Of a stretch of 64,000 bases of DNA, positions 24,925-34,588 are shown piece by piece. A program made the position numbers and the translations under genes. How positions within the stretch are numbered: the first letter of the stretch is position 1; each line of letters begins with the position of its first letter. Under the pieces are notes generated by a model, which was not told the origin of the DNA, searched no databases, and saw only the letters and a program-made list of their open reading frames with translations. Source of the DNA: Streptomyces omiyaensis. GTDB taxonomy: Bacteria > Actinomycetota > Actinomycetes > Streptomycetales > Streptomycetaceae. The DNA lies in NCBI RefSeq assembly GCF_014650895.1, contig NZ_BMVV01000023.1, positions 62,001 through 126,000 on the forward strand, in the 5' to 3' direction.

Positions 24925-26250
24925 TCATTCCGAAAGCCGGTGCGAGCCGGGCGACTCCTCGTCCCGCTCGCCCTCGGCGGTCGCCGCCGTCAGCGCCGCC
25001 GCCGGGTCCCGATCCGCCGGACCCACCGGCGCCCAGCCGTCCGCGGCGCGGCGGTACGGCCACCACCGCCCGTCCTCGCCGAGCCGCAGCTGCGCCCGCG
25101 CACCCGCCGCCGTCCAGTGCGCCCCCGAACGGCTCAGCTCCGGCGCCTCGCCCTCCTCCCAGGCCTCGGCGAGCCGCGCCGCCGCCCGCGCCAGCGCCTC
25201 CTCGTCGGGCGTCCAGGACCCCTCCAGCACGGCGAGGGCCGCGGCCCCGCCCCACCGCCACGCGCGCGTGGCGGCGTCCAGCTCCGCCCGCGACCGCCCG
25301 GTGCCGGACGCGAGGCGCCCCGCGACCCACCCGGGCGGACGCCCGGCCGCGAGCCGCACCGCGTCCTGGGCCACCGTGAGACCCGCCGGCGCGACCTCCC
25401 GGCCGGCGAGCAGCTCGGCGAGCAGCCGGTGGGCGCGGGCCGCCGTGTCCGCCGCCAGGAACTCCAGGGCGGCCGGCTCCACGCCCGGCTCCGGGTCCGT
25501 CTCGGTGTCCAGGGACGGCGGCTCCCCGGGGCCCTGCGCCACGACCGGCACCTCCGGCAGCGGCGGCAGGATGTCCCGCAGCGCGTACGCCTCCGCGGCC
25601 GACACCCCGGCCGGCGCGTCCCCGGCACCGGCCGGGGCGCCGGCCGCGGTCCCGCCGCCCGCCCGGGCGGCGCTGCGGACCTGGAGCGCGTCCACGACCG
25701 GCCGCTGACCGCGCCCGCGCATGAGCAGCAGGGCGAACGGGTCCTCGTCCAGGATCCGCGCCATCTGGTGGCAGAGCGCCGCCGTGTGCGGACAGTGGTC
25801 CCACGCCTCGCAGCCGCACTCCGGCTCCAGGTCGCCGATGCCCGGCATCAGGTCGATGCCGACCGCCGTCGCGTCCTCCACCAGGTGCGGCGGCATCTCG
25901 TGGTCGAGCAGCGCGGCGATGTGCCCCGCGCTGTCGACGGCGAGGTCGAGCAGCCGGTCCCACTCCTCCTCGGTCAGGGTGCGCACCAGCACGTCGGCGC
26001 GGTAGGCGGTGCCGTCGGGGTCCTGGACGACGGCGGTGATCCGGCCGGGCCGCACCGACACCGCGCCGACCGCGCCGGCCCGCGCGTGCCGCCGGCCCGC
26101 CTTGACCTGCTGGCCGTCGAGCGCCGTGTCCTCCAGCGCCTGCAGCCACGCCCGGCCCCACCAGGTGCGGGTGAACGCCCCGCCCCGTACCGGCGGCGCC
26201 GCCGCGAAGGTCAGCTCCTCGGGCTCCCGGCCCGTCCCGTAGTCGCTCAT
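24925..26250 (-). CDS. SWIM zinc-finger protein paired with SNF2 helicase
   Basis: 441 aa. The SWIM-type zinc motif is CGCEAWDHCPHTAAL near residue 155 (CxC then CxH). The N-terminus (GAFTRTWWGRAWLQALEDTALD) matches the SWIM proteins encoded beside SNF2 helicases in actinobacteria. The rest is Ala/Glu-rich with a W-rich C-terminal region (RWWPYRRAADGWAPVG). The ATG overlaps the helicase stop, so the two are co-translated and probably act as one DNA-remodelling or repair complex. Confidence 0.85.
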   Translation of the reverse strand: MSDYGTGREPEELTFAAAPPVRGGAFTRTWWGRAWLQALEDTALDGQQVKAGRRHARAGAVGAVSVRPGRITAVVQDPDGTAYRADVLVRTLTEEEWDRLLDLAVDSAGHIAALLDHEMPPHLVEDATAVGIDLMPGIGDLEPECGCEAWDHCPHTAALCHQMARILDEDPFALLLMRGRGQRPVVDALQVRSAARAGGGTAAGAPAGAGDAPAGVSAAEAYALRDILPPLPEVPVVAQGPGEPPSLDTETDPEPGVEPAALEFLAADTAARAHRLLAELLAGREVAPAGLTVAQDAVRLAAGRPPGWVAGRLASGTGRSRAELDAATRAWRWGGAAALAVLEGSWTPDEEALARAAARLAEAWEEGEAPELSRSGAHWTAAGARAQLRLGEDGRWWPYRRAADGWAPVGPADRDPAAALTAATAEGERDEESPGSHRLSE

Positions 26251-29200
26251 CGTCCGTCCCCGTCCCCGCGCAGGGAGACCAGCTCCGCCAGCTCCGCGTC
26301 GGTCAGTTCGGTCAGTTCCGCCGGTGCGTCGCCCGAGGTGCCGAGCACCGCGTCGGCCAGCTCGCGCTTGCGGTCGAGCATGGCGGAGATCCGGTCCTCC
26401 ACGGTCCCCTCGGCGACGAACCGGTGCACCTGCACCGGCCGGGTCTGCCCGATCCGGTAGGCCCGGTCGGTGGCCTGCGCCTCCACGGCCGGGTTCCACC
26501 AGCGGTCGTAGTGCACCACGTGCTCGGCCCGGGTCAGGTTGAGGCCCGTCCCGGCCGCCTTCAGCGACAGCAGGAAGACCGGCACCTCGCCGTCCTGGAA
26601 GCGGGCGACCATCGCCTCCCGCTCGGCGACCGGCGTGCCGCCGTGCAGGAACTGCGTCCGCACCCCGCGTTCCGCCAGGTGCGCCTCGAGCAGCCTGGCC
26701 ATTCCCACGTACTGGGTGAAGACCAGGGTGCTCGCCCCCTCGGCGAGGATCGTGTCGAGCAGCTCGTCGAGGAGTTCGAGCTTCCCCGAGCGGCCGGCGA
26801 TCCGGGGCCGCTCCTCCTTCAGGTACTGCGCGGGGTGGTTGCAGACCTGCTTGAGCGAGGTCAGCAGCTTCACCACCAGGCCGCGCCGCGCCATGCCCTC
26901 GGCCTCGGAGATGGCCAGCAGGTTCTCGCGCACCACCGCCTCGTACAGACCGGCCTGTTCGGGCGTCAGGGAGACGGCCCGGTCGGTCTCGGTCTTCGGC
27001 GGGAGCTCCGGCGCGATCCCCGGGTCGGACTTGCGGCGGCGCAGCAGGAACGGGCGCACCAGCGCGCCGAGCCGCTCCGCGGCGGCCGCGTCGGTGCCGC
27101 CCTCGACGGCCGTCGCGTACCGCCGCCGGAAGGCGCCGAGCCCGCCGAGCAGCCCGGGGGTCGTCCAGTCGAGGATCGCCCACAGCTCGGAGAGGTTGTT
27201 CTCCACCGGGGTGCCGGACAGTGCCACGCGCGCGCGTGCCCCCACCGTCCGCAGCCGCCGGGCGGTCTCCGAGTACGGGTTCTTCACGTGCTGGGCCTCG
27301 TCCGCCACGAGCAGTCCCCACCCCGCGGCGGCCAGCCGCCCGGCGTCGAGCCGCATCGTGCCGTACGTGGTGAGGACGACGTCCCCGTCGCCCAGGCCGT
27401 CCAGGTCGCGCGCGGGGCCGTGGAAGCGGCGCACCCGGGTGCCGGGCGCGAACCGCTCGAACTCCCGCTGCCAGTTGCCCATCAGGGAGGTCGGGCAGAC
27501 CACGAGGGTGGGGCCCGCCGTGACCGGTTCGGTCTGCCGGTGCAGATGGAGCGCGATGACGGTGATGGTCTTGCCGAGGCCCATGTCGTCGGCGAGGCAG
27601 CCGCCGAGGCCGAGCGAGGTCATCCGGTGCAGCCAGTTCAGCCCGCGCAGCTGGTAGTCGCGCAGGGTGGCGGCGAGCGCGGCGGGCTGCGGGACCTCGC
27701 GGACGCCGCCCTCGGGATCGGCGAGCCGCGCGCGCAGCCGTTCCAGCGCGCCGGTCGCGACCACCTCCACCGGGCGTCCGTCGACCTCGGTCGTGCCGGT
27801 GAGGACGGCCGCGAGCGCGTCGACCGGCGTCACCTTGCGGTCCTGGCGCTCCCGGGCGCGCAGCAACTCCGCCGGATCGACCAGGACCCACCGGTCGCGC
27901 AGCCGGACGAGGGGGCGCCCGGCCTCGGCGAGCCGGTCCAGCTCGGCCCGCGTCAGCTCCTGGTCGCCCAGCGAGAAGCGCCAGTTGAAGGCGAGCAGCG
28001 CGTCGGCGGAGAGGAACGACGGCAGGCCGCCCCCGCTCCCCTCGGCGCCGGACCCGCCGTCGTCGGCGGTCCCGCCCCCGACGGGACCGGCCTCGGACGC
28101 GCCGGTCCCGAGGGCTCCGCTCCCGGCCGGCGCCTCCACCGGCCCGATCACCGCGCGGGCGGTCAGCCGGTCCGCCAGCTCGCGCGGCCAGTGCACCCGC
28201 ATCCCGGTCGCGGCGAGCGCGCGGGCCGCCGGTCCCAGCAGCTCGACGACCTCCTCGTCGGCGAGCTCCACCGTGTCCGGCACGGCGGCCGTCAGCAGCG
28301 GGGCGAGGGGCGGCCAGGCCCGCGCGGCCCGTCGCAGCGCGAGCAGGGCGTCCATCCGGGCGCGCGGTCCGAGCGACGCCGCCGCCTGCCCGGTGCCCGA
28401 CCAGGCCTCGGCCGCGTCCACGACGAGCGCCGGGTCGGCGGCGGAGTGCAGCTGGAGCACCGCGCGAAAACCCGGCGCCCCGGTCCCGGCCCCGGCGTCG
28501 GCGGAGCCGGGTCCCGTCAGTTCGAGGCGGAGGGAGAGCCGCACCCCGGCGTCGTGACCGGCCGCCAGATCGGCGGCCCACGGGCGCTGTTCGGGGACGG
28601 TCTGCGGCTCCTCGGCGGCGAAGGCGGGCCCGCCGGCGGCGAGCACCGCGGCCGGGGTGCGCGGGAGGGAGTCGGCGACGGCGTCCAGGAACGCCCGCAG
28701 CAGCGCCTCCGGCTCCGGCAGCAGCGGGTCGCCCTCCGCGTCCCCGTTCCCGTCCGTGCCCGTGCCCGCGTCCAGGGGGGCCGCGTGGGCGGTGGGCGGC
28801 ATCGAGGCGGCCAGGGTCCGCAGCCGGTCCAGCTCCTCGGGTCCCAGCGGCCCGGCCCGCCAGGCGTCGTGGCCCTCGGCGGTCACGCCGGGCAGCAGCA
28901 GCCCGCGCGCCGTGAAGTCCAGCGCGAGGAGGGCGGCGCCGCCCCAGAACGCGGCGGCGGGGTCGGCGTCCCCGGAGAGCCGGGCGCGGGCGAGGAAGGG
29001 CAGGGCGTCCCGTACGGACAGGGAGAGCGCGGGGACGGACACGGCCCGCAGGTCGGTCCCGTCCACCACCGTGAGTTCGTCCGGCACCGCGCCGGCCGGC
29101 TCCGGCTCGGGGAGGGGCTCGTCCTCGGGCGACCAGAGGAGGATCCGGCCGGCGCGCGGCGGATCGGCGGGCAGGAAGACCGCCGCGGGAGCGGCCGCGG

Positions 29201-29258
29201 AGGAGGGTTCGGGGGCGGGGCGAGAGGATCCGAGCGACGGCGTCAACGCATTCCTCAA
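26247..29258 (-). CDS. SNF2-family DEAD/DEAH-box helicase
   Basis: 1003 aa. A long bacterial SNF2-associated N-terminal region is followed by the ATPase core: Walker A CLADDMGLGKTITV near 565, motif II VADEAQHVKN near 660, SGTPVENNLSELW near 690, and the second lobe with TLVFTQYVGMARLLE, LLSLKAAGTGLNLTRA and the terminal YRIGQTRPVQVHRF. It should translocate on double-stranded DNA. The start is uncertain: the frame opens with a TTG at 29258 after a TAG and no internal ATG/GTG precedes the conserved VFLPADPP segment; no ribosome site is visible. Confidence 0.88.
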   Translation of the reverse strand: MRNALTPSLGSSRPAPEPSSAAAPAAVFLPADPPRAGRILLWSPEDEPLPEPEPAGAVPDELTVVDGTDLRAVSVPALSLSVRDALPFLARARLSGDADPAAAFWGGAALLALDFTARGLLLPGVTAEGHDAWRAGPLGPEELDRLRTLAASMPPTAHAAPLDAGTGTDGNGDAEGDPLLPEPEALLRAFLDAVADSLPRTPAAVLAAGGPAFAAEEPQTVPEQRPWAADLAAGHDAGVRLSLRLELTGPGSADAGAGTGAPGFRAVLQLHSAADPALVVDAAEAWSGTGQAAASLGPRARMDALLALRRAARAWPPLAPLLTAAVPDTVELADEEVVELLGPAARALAATGMRVHWPRELADRLTARAVIGPVEAPAGSGALGTGASEAGPVGGGTADDGGSGAEGSGGGLPSFLSADALLAFNWRFSLGDQELTRAELDRLAEAGRPLVRLRDRWVLVDPAELLRARERQDRKVTPVDALAAVLTGTTEVDGRPVEVVATGALERLRARLADPEGGVREVPQPAALAATLRDYQLRGLNWLHRMTSLGLGGCLADDMGLGKTITVIALHLHRQTEPVTAGPTLVVCPTSLMGNWQREFERFAPGTRVRRFHGPARDLDGLGDGDVVLTTYGTMRLDAGRLAAAGWGLLVADEAQHVKNPYSETARRLRTVGARARVALSGTPVENNLSELWAILDWTTPGLLGGLGAFRRRYATAVEGGTDAAAAERLGALVRPFLLRRRKSDPGIAPELPPKTETDRAVSLTPEQAGLYEAVVRENLLAISEAEGMARRGLVVKLLTSLKQVCNHPAQYLKEERPRIAGRSGKLELLDELLDTILAEGASTLVFTQYVGMARLLEAHLAERGVRTQFLHGGTPVAEREAMVARFQDGEVPVFLLSLKAAGTGLNLTRAEHVVHYDRWWNPAVEAQATDRAYRIGQTRPVQVHRFVAEGTVEDRISAMLDRKRELADAVLGTSGDAPAELTELTDAELAELVSLRGDGDGR

Positions 29259-29520
29259 ATTTGACTACTGCGAAGGAGTGGCCGACCCTACCCCAACTCC
29301 GCCGCGGAACCCGCACATCCGGGCGTGACCCCCGACACATGTGCGCCGCCCGGGTGCCTCGGGGTGGGGAAGGCCCCACCCCCCGGCCCCGGACGGCCCC
29401 CGCCCCCGGCCGGGTGGTGACGCCATGGTTCCGGGGGGTCGCGCATTCCTACGGTGGGTACCGCCGCCGCGCCTTCCCGCGGACCGCCACCGCCCGCCTC
29501 ACAGAAGCCGGAGCCCTCCC

Positions 29521-30612
29521 ATGCCCCAGGCCACCGCCCTCGCCCCCGCCCCGGCGCCCGCCGCCCGGACGCGGGGCGGCGGCAGCGAGTTCTCCCCGCT
29601 CCTGCGCACGGTGAAGGGCCAGGGCCTCCTCGACCACCGTCCCGGCTGGTACGCCAGGGACATCGCCCTCACCCTCCTCGGCTTCGCCGCCGTCGCCGCC
29701 GGCCTCCTCCTCGCGGGCCCGACCTGGTGGGCACTGCCGCTCGCCGTCCCCCTCGCGCTGCTCTCCGCCCGCGCCGCCTTCGTCGCCCACGACGCGGGCC
29801 ACGCCCAGGTCACCGCCGACCGCCGTGCCGGACGCGCGATCCAGCTCGTCCACGCCAACCTCCTCCTCGGCATGAGCCGTGAGTGGTGGAACGACAAGCA
29901 CAACCGCCACCACGCCCACCCCAACCACCTCGACAAGGACCCGGACGTCGCCGCCGACGTCCTCGTCTTCGCCGAGCACCAGACCGCCGGCCGCACCGGC
30001 CTGCGCGGCTTCCTCACCCGCCACCAGGCCCTGCTCTTCTTCCCGCTGACCACCCTGGAGGGCCTCGCGCTCAAGCTGTACGGCGTCCAGGCCCTGCTGG
30101 CGAAGGACGGCCCCTACCGCACCCGCCGCGAACGCCTCACCGAGGGCGCCCTGCTCCTGCTCCACTTCGCCGGGTACGCGGCGCTGCTCCTCACCGCCCT
30201 CGCGCCCGCCCAGGCCCTCGTCTTCGCGCTCGTCCACCAGATGCTGTTCGGCGTCCACCTCGGCCTGGCCTTCGCCCCCAACCACAAGGGGATGGAGCGG
30301 CCCGACCAGCACGAGGACGGCGACAGCTGGGGGCATCTGCGCCGCCAGGTCCTCACCTCCCGCAACATCCGGGGCGGCGTCCTCACCGACTGGTTCCTCG
30401 GCGGCCTCAACTACCAGGTCGAGCACCACCTCTTCCCCTCCATGCCCCGTCCCCACCTGCGGCTCGCCCAGCCCGCCGTCCGCGCCCACTGCCGCGCCCT
30501 GGGCATCCCGTACACCGAGACCGGCTTCGTCGACTCCTACCGGCAGGCGCTCGGCCACCTCCACGAGGTGGGCGCCCCCCTCCGTGAGGAGCGCGCCGGA
30601 CGGCCGGAGTAG
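29521..30612 (+). CDS. Membrane fatty acid desaturase
   Basis: 363 aa. The three histidine boxes are HDAGH near 88, KHNRHHAH near 128 and QVEHHLFP near 299, the di-iron ligands of acyl-lipid/acyl-CoA desaturases; QxxHH in box 3 is typical of front-end type enzymes. About four membrane helices lie between. There is no N-terminal cytochrome b5 domain, so electrons must come from a separate ferredoxin or similar. The ATG at 29521 lies 262 bp from the divergent helicase. The longer open frame upstream looks like 5' untranslated region. Confidence 0.88.
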   Translation: MPQATALAPAPAPAARTRGGGSEFSPLLRTVKGQGLLDHRPGWYARDIALTLLGFAAVAAGLLLAGPTWWALPLAVPLALLSARAAFVAHDAGHAQVTADRRAGRAIQLVHANLLLGMSREWWNDKHNRHHAHPNHLDKDPDVAADVLVFAEHQTAGRTGLRGFLTRHQALLFFPLTTLEGLALKLYGVQALLAKDGPYRTRRERLTEGALLLLHFAGYAALLLTALAPAQALVFALVHQMLFGVHLGLAFAPNHKGMERPDQHEDGDSWGHLRRQVLTSRNIRGGVLTDWFLGGLNYQVEHHLFPSMPRPHLRLAQPAVRAHCRALGIPYTETGFVDSYRQALGHLHEVGAPLREERAGRPE

Positions 30613-30660
30613 GGTCGCACGCGCATCCGATCACGACAGAGCGGCCAGGGGGCCTCCCGC

Positions 30661-31206
30661 ATGAGCGACGGAACCGTCACCACCGTCAGCAGCAACGGCG
30701 TCTACTCCTTCACCAAGCCCAATCGCGACTCCATCACGCTCCTCGCCGGCCTCGGCGTGGAGGGCGACGTCCACGCGGGCGTCACGGTCAAGCACCGGTC
30801 CCGCGTCGCCCAGGACCCGACCCAGCCCAACCTCCGGCAGGTGCACCTCATCCACGGCGAGCTCTTCGACGAGGTGGCCGGGGCCGGCTTCGAGGTGGCC
30901 CCCGGCGACCTCGGCGAGAACGTCACCACCCGCGGCGTCGACCTGCTCGCGCTGCCCACCGGTGCCCGCCTCCACCTCGGCGCGGAGGCCGTCGTCGAGA
31001 TCACCGGACTGCGCAACCCCTGCGCCCAGATCGACGGCTTCCGCCACGGACTGCTCAAGCAGGTCGTCGGCCGGGACGCCGACGGCGGGGTCGTCCGCAA
31101 GGCGGGGATCATGGGCGTCGTCCTCACCGGCGGCGAGGTGCGCCCCGGGGACCCGATCCGCGTCGAGCTGCCGGCCGGCCCGCACCGCCCGCTGGAGCGG
31201 GTCTGA
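30661..31206 (+). CDS. MOSC-domain protein
   Basis: 181 aa. The MOSC fold is seen in GLGVEGDVHAG near 31, RQVHLIHGELFDEV near 59, GDLGENVTTRGVDLL near 80, and the conserved cysteine in TGLRNPCAQID near 120. MOSC domains bind molybdopterin-type cofactors or transfer sulfur and, in YiiM-like proteins, reduce N-hydroxylated compounds. It is 48 bp downstream of the desaturase and may be co-transcribed. Confidence 0.88.
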   Translation: MSDGTVTTVSSNGVYSFTKPNRDSITLLAGLGVEGDVHAGVTVKHRSRVAQDPTQPNLRQVHLIHGELFDEVAGAGFEVAPGDLGENVTTRGVDLLALPTGARLHLGAEAVVEITGLRNPCAQIDGFRHGLLKQVVGRDADGGVVRKAGIMGVVLTGGEVRPGDPIRVELPAGPHRPLERV

Positions 31207-31264
31207 CCCCGGTTCCCCCGCCCGCTCCCCGGACCCCCCGCCCGTTCCCCGGGCCGTCCGGGTC

Positions 31265-32128
31265 TCAGGAGGGGCGGACCGCCAGCGCGTCGAGCCCTTC
31301 GAGGAGGGCGGGCAGCCGGGGGCTCCGGTTCACCGGCAGCACCTCGTGGGGGAGGTCGTCGAGCAGGAGGAAGGCCATGTCGTCGGTGCGGGCCACGACC
31401 GACCAGCCGGGACCGTCCGCGCGGATCATCCGCGCGTCCTCACCGGCGAAGTCGGACCGGATCCGGCCCACCGGCGGCGGCGTCTCCAGATAGCCGCGCA
31501 GCTCCTCCAGGGCCCGCCGCACGACGGCGTCCAGGGCGGACGTCCCACCCGCGGCCGGCTCCGGCGACCCGGCCGCACCCGCCCCGGCCTGCTCCGCAGC
31601 GGGCGCTGCGGAGGCCGGTTCCGGAGCGGTGTCCGCCGCGACCTGCGCCCGCCATTCGGCCCAGTGCAGGGCCACCTCGTCGGCGCCGAGCCGGCGGTGG
31701 GCGGCGCCCCACGCGTCCTCGGCGGGAGGCGCCAGCGGGGCGGGATCGCCCTCCTCGGGCTCGGGGTCGTGCGGTTCGGGCACCCCGGGGGCCCGGGTGG
31801 CGACGGCGAGCGGCCAGCCGGGCAGCCCGGCGACCACCGACTCCTCGTCGGGCGAGAGGTCGTAGGCCATCCCGCAGTCCCAGGAGGCGATGGCCACCGC
31901 GACCAGCGACACGTCGTCGATGACGACCGTCCAGCGGGCGCCGAGGCCGTCCTGGCCGAAGACGAGCCCGTACCCCTCCTCGTACGGTTCGAGGCCGAGG
32001 GCGGCGCAGGCCGCCGGGTAGTCGTCGCCCAGCACGCTCGGGAAGCGCGCGGGCGTCAGCAGGCACGCGGTCAGCACGAACAGCGCGTCGGCGTCGGCCG
32101 GGGACGCCGCCCGCGCGTCGTCGGACAT
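31265..32128 (-). CDS. Conserved hypothetical protein, acidic
   Basis: 287 aa, not recognised. The N-terminal half (DADALFVLTACLLTPARFPSVLGDDYPAACAALGLEPYEEGYGLVF) is followed by an Ala/Pro/Glu-rich linker (about 135-205) and a compact C-terminal half ending PALLEGLDALAVRPS. No catalytic motif or membrane segment is visible. The ATG at 32128 has an excellent GGAGGAACCG site. It faces the MOSC gene tail to tail. Confidence 0.7.
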   Translation of the reverse strand: MSDDARAASPADADALFVLTACLLTPARFPSVLGDDYPAACAALGLEPYEEGYGLVFGQDGLGARWTVVIDDVSLVAVAIASWDCGMAYDLSPDEESVVAGLPGWPLAVATRAPGVPEPHDPEPEEGDPAPLAPPAEDAWGAAHRRLGADEVALHWAEWRAQVAADTAPEPASAAPAAEQAGAGAAGSPEPAAGGTSALDAVVRRALEELRGYLETPPPVGRIRSDFAGEDARMIRADGPGWSVVARTDDMAFLLLDDLPHEVLPVNRSPRLPALLEGLDALAVRPS

Positions 32129-32563
32129 CGGTTCCTCCGCCGCCACGGCATCCTCCTCGAATCGCTGCCCATCGGATCGTCGGCGCACCTTAACCAGTGA
32201 GTAGCTTCGCCGTCGAGAGGGAGGGGGAGTGACCTGCGCGGCCCCGGGAAGCGCCTGATCACGGTGGTCCGGACCGCGCACGCGGGCCGCTCGCGCACGG
32301 TGCGGGCCGCGGGGGCGCACCGGGTGGGGGACCCGTGCGGCGAGGTGCGCGGCACCCCCTCCGGGCGTCGTCTCCGGCGTCCGCGAGGCCCGGCCGCCTC
32401 GCGTCGCCCCTCTCCGTGCGCGGTGGTGGGCGCCGGCGGGGACCCGGGGCCGCCCGGAGTCCGCCGCGCCCCGCCCTCCGCCGGAGCCGCCGTGCTCGTC
32501 GGCGGAGGCGGCTCCGTCTCCCGCGTCACGCCGGTCGTCGTCCGACCGGTCGCGGGTGCCTCC
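32129..32563. other. Gene-free region
   Basis: 435 bp between two leftward genes. The part next to the 31265-32128 gene is AT-richer (around 32160-32220) and may hold its promoter. The rest is GC-rich with no accepted coding frame. Confidence 0.6.
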
Positions 32564-33322
32564 TCATTGCGCCAGGGCGGCGCGCACCGCGTGGGGCGCG
32601 GCGTTCATGGGGGTGAGCCGGCAGATGACCATGACCTGGCGCTTCGGGTCGTACATGGACCGGGTCGGAGGGACCGTCAGGAGAGGCGAGTCGGGCTGCA
32701 CCTTCGCGACCAGGAAGTAGCCCTTCATGAAGAATTTCTGGACCTCCACGGAGAGGAAATCGCTCCGATTCAGAACGGTCTGGTTCCGGGGTGACGTCAG
32801 GACGATCTGCGAGGGGGATACGGAGAGGGAGCCCCGCCATTTTCCGCGCCAGATGGCCAGCGCGGCGATCAGGGACCCGATGGCGTAAAGCGCGATTCCG
32901 ATCAGTACGGGCGCGGGATTCTCGTCGAACACGCTCGGTTGGTCCGCCGGACCGAAGATCTTCTCGGAGCGCTTGACGAACAACATCCCGCCGAAGAGCA
33001 GCCCGACGAATCCGCAGCCCACGAGCCATCCGACGGCGGATCCCGAATCCCCGGTGCGGCCGCCGTCGAAGACCACGAAGTCTCCCGGCCGGACGCCTGT
33101 CGGCGACACCGCCCCGCCCGGGACCGGCGGGGCGGGCGTGCCGCCCGGGACCATGTCCCGGTAGACCTGGAAGGCGATCGGAGCGGCAGCCAGGACGCAC
33201 ACGCCGATGAGTGAATACCACACGACAGGTGGCGGGTCTATTTTTGCCGTCACCACATTACCGGCCAAAGCGAAGAGCGGCGCGCACAGCGCGACTAACC
33301 CTCCCGCGACCCGTCTGTCCAT
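32564..33322 (-). CDS. Membrane protein with a TTA codon and lower GC
   Basis: 252 aa, not recognised. Two N-terminal hydrophobic helices (about 5-25 and 34-53) are followed by a Pro/Gly loop, a helix (about 95-115), a fourth (about 138-160) and a cytosolic C-terminal domain with FLSVEVQKFFMKGYFLVAKV, reminiscent of PH-like membrane domains. Leu9 is encoded by TTA (MDRRVAGGL), which in Streptomyces needs the bldA tRNA. Codon use is less GC-biased than its neighbours. The ATG at 33322 has GGAG at 8 bp; a GTG just before it is possible. Confidence 0.75.
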   Translation of the reverse strand: MDRRVAGGLVALCAPLFALAGNVVTAKIDPPPVVWYSLIGVCVLAAAPIAFQVYRDMVPGGTPAPPVPGGAVSPTGVRPGDFVVFDGGRTGDSGSAVGWLVGCGFVGLLFGGMLFVKRSEKIFGPADQPSVFDENPAPVLIGIALYAIGSLIAALAIWRGKWRGSLSVSPSQIVLTSPRNQTVLNRSDFLSVEVQKFFMKGYFLVAKVQPDSPLLTVPPTRSMYDPKRQVMVICRLTPMNAAPHAVRAALAQ

Positions 33323-33564
33323 CACATCTCCCCGAGGAAAGGCGTGTCGTTCTTCCTGCCGGGTCAAGGTACCCGCGAGGGATCCGGCCGACGCCCCCGT
33401 TCGGAGGCTCTGTTGCGGATCCGTCACATACGACGGGGCGCATTCGCGCCGGCGCGAACGGCCCCGCCGAATTCGCGCGGGTCCGATTTCGAACGTTCGG
33501 ATGAATGCGCGGGCCGGAGTGGTGTTCTGTCGCACGTCGGTTCGTGCGACGGTTCGCGCGCGGA

Positions 33565-33616
33565 CGGGCCCGGTGCCGGTCCGCCCGTGCGACGGGGCGG
33601 ACCGGCACCGGGCCCG
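33565..33616. terminator. Perfect 22-bp inverted repeat
   Basis: Arms 33565-33586 and 33595-33616 are perfectly complementary, with an 8-nt loop GTGCGACG. It is a very strong hairpin. It does not follow any intact gene, but lies about 200 bp downstream of the leftward candidate gene at 33816-34169 and 243 bp upstream of the membrane protein start, so it could insulate the two. Confidence 0.75.
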
Positions 33617-33815
33617 CGACCGGTCCGGCCACCCGTGCCGGGGACCGGCCGCGTGCGCCGTCAGGACGGGCTTCCCGGGGTCGTCGAAGGCCAGGCCGTC
33701 CTCGTCGGTGCGCAGGGTCACGGCCGCCAGGAGCGCGGCCGTGGCGCGGGGAGGCGCGTGCGGGCGGCGCGGGGGAAGAGGGAGGCGGCCGGGTACGGGG
33801 ACGCGAGGTGCGGGT

Positions 33816-34169
33816 TCATGTCGTCGTCCGGCGTCCTTCCGGTGCCGGGGGGCGGGGTGCCGTCCGGGGCGTCGGGGGCGGGGAGAGGGGCGGGCGTCGC
33901 CGGACCGCCGTGGACGAGGCCGCGCCGGCGCCCGGCGGGGGCGGCCTCGCGGCGGAGGCGGGGGAGCCGGTCGCGGCCGGTGCGGCGGCGGTGCCCCGGT
34001 CCGGGGGCGAGTCCGGGACCGCGGTCGTGGAGGACAGGTCCACCGCCTCGTCCCCCGGGCCGCCGTGCGCCGTGGCGACGGCGGCGGCCGCGACCGCGAG
34101 GGGGACGGCGGAGAGACGGAAGAGGCCTTGGATGCCTGCGGCGCGCCGTCTGCGCCGGTGTGCGGCCGT
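33816..34169 (-). pseudogene. Secreted-protein-like frame with ACG in place of a start codon
   Basis: The frame reads five arginines, then a hydrophobic stretch GLFRLSAVPLAVAAAAVATAHG, then a Pro/Ala/Thr-rich mature part ending PAPEGRRTTT, about 117 codons in all. This is a convincing signal peptide plus low-complexity secreted protein, but there is no ATG/GTG/TTG between the upstream in-frame TGA and the signal. An ACG at 34169 sits 10 bp after AAGGGG, exactly where a start would be. Either the start was lost by one base change, ACG is used, or the frame is chance. Function unknown. Confidence 0.35.
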
Positions 34170-34588
34170 GGCGGATCAACCCCTTGTGCCGGTGGGCTCT
34201 CCGGGGCCTGGAGGCGGCGGGGCCCGAGCGGGGCCGGAGTGAACGTCCTGACCGACCGCGAGCCCAGGAGCCGGAAGCGGCCCGTGGACCGGCCTGATGA
34301 CGCCCAGCAGGGAGGCTTGAGGAAACGACCGGGTTCGCGGTCCGCGGGACCCCGGTGGGCGGGGGCGACCCGCGCCCGGGCGCGGCCGGCCGCACCCGGG
34401 GAGCCCGTCCGCGCGCGGCGCCGGCGGCGTACGGACCCGGCCGTGTGGCCGGAAGAAAACAGGTGCGCTCCGCGCCCGGCCCGCGGGATCCTCCGGCGGG
34501 CGCCCGCTGTCCGCGCGCCCGCCGGGCCACCCGGCACGTTCCCGCAGGCACCGTCCGCCACCCACCCGTGGCCACCGAGAGGACCCCC
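34170..34588. other. Gene-free region upstream of the Nudix gene
   Basis: 419 bp of GC-rich sequence. It must contain the Nudix promoter and, if real, that of the leftward frame at 33816-34169. No clear hexamers or palindromes were found. Confidence 0.55.

Noticed and set aside
33718..33819. 33-codon leftward frame overlapping the stop of the ACG frame
   Set aside because: Too short and too Pro/Arg-rich to support without conservation.
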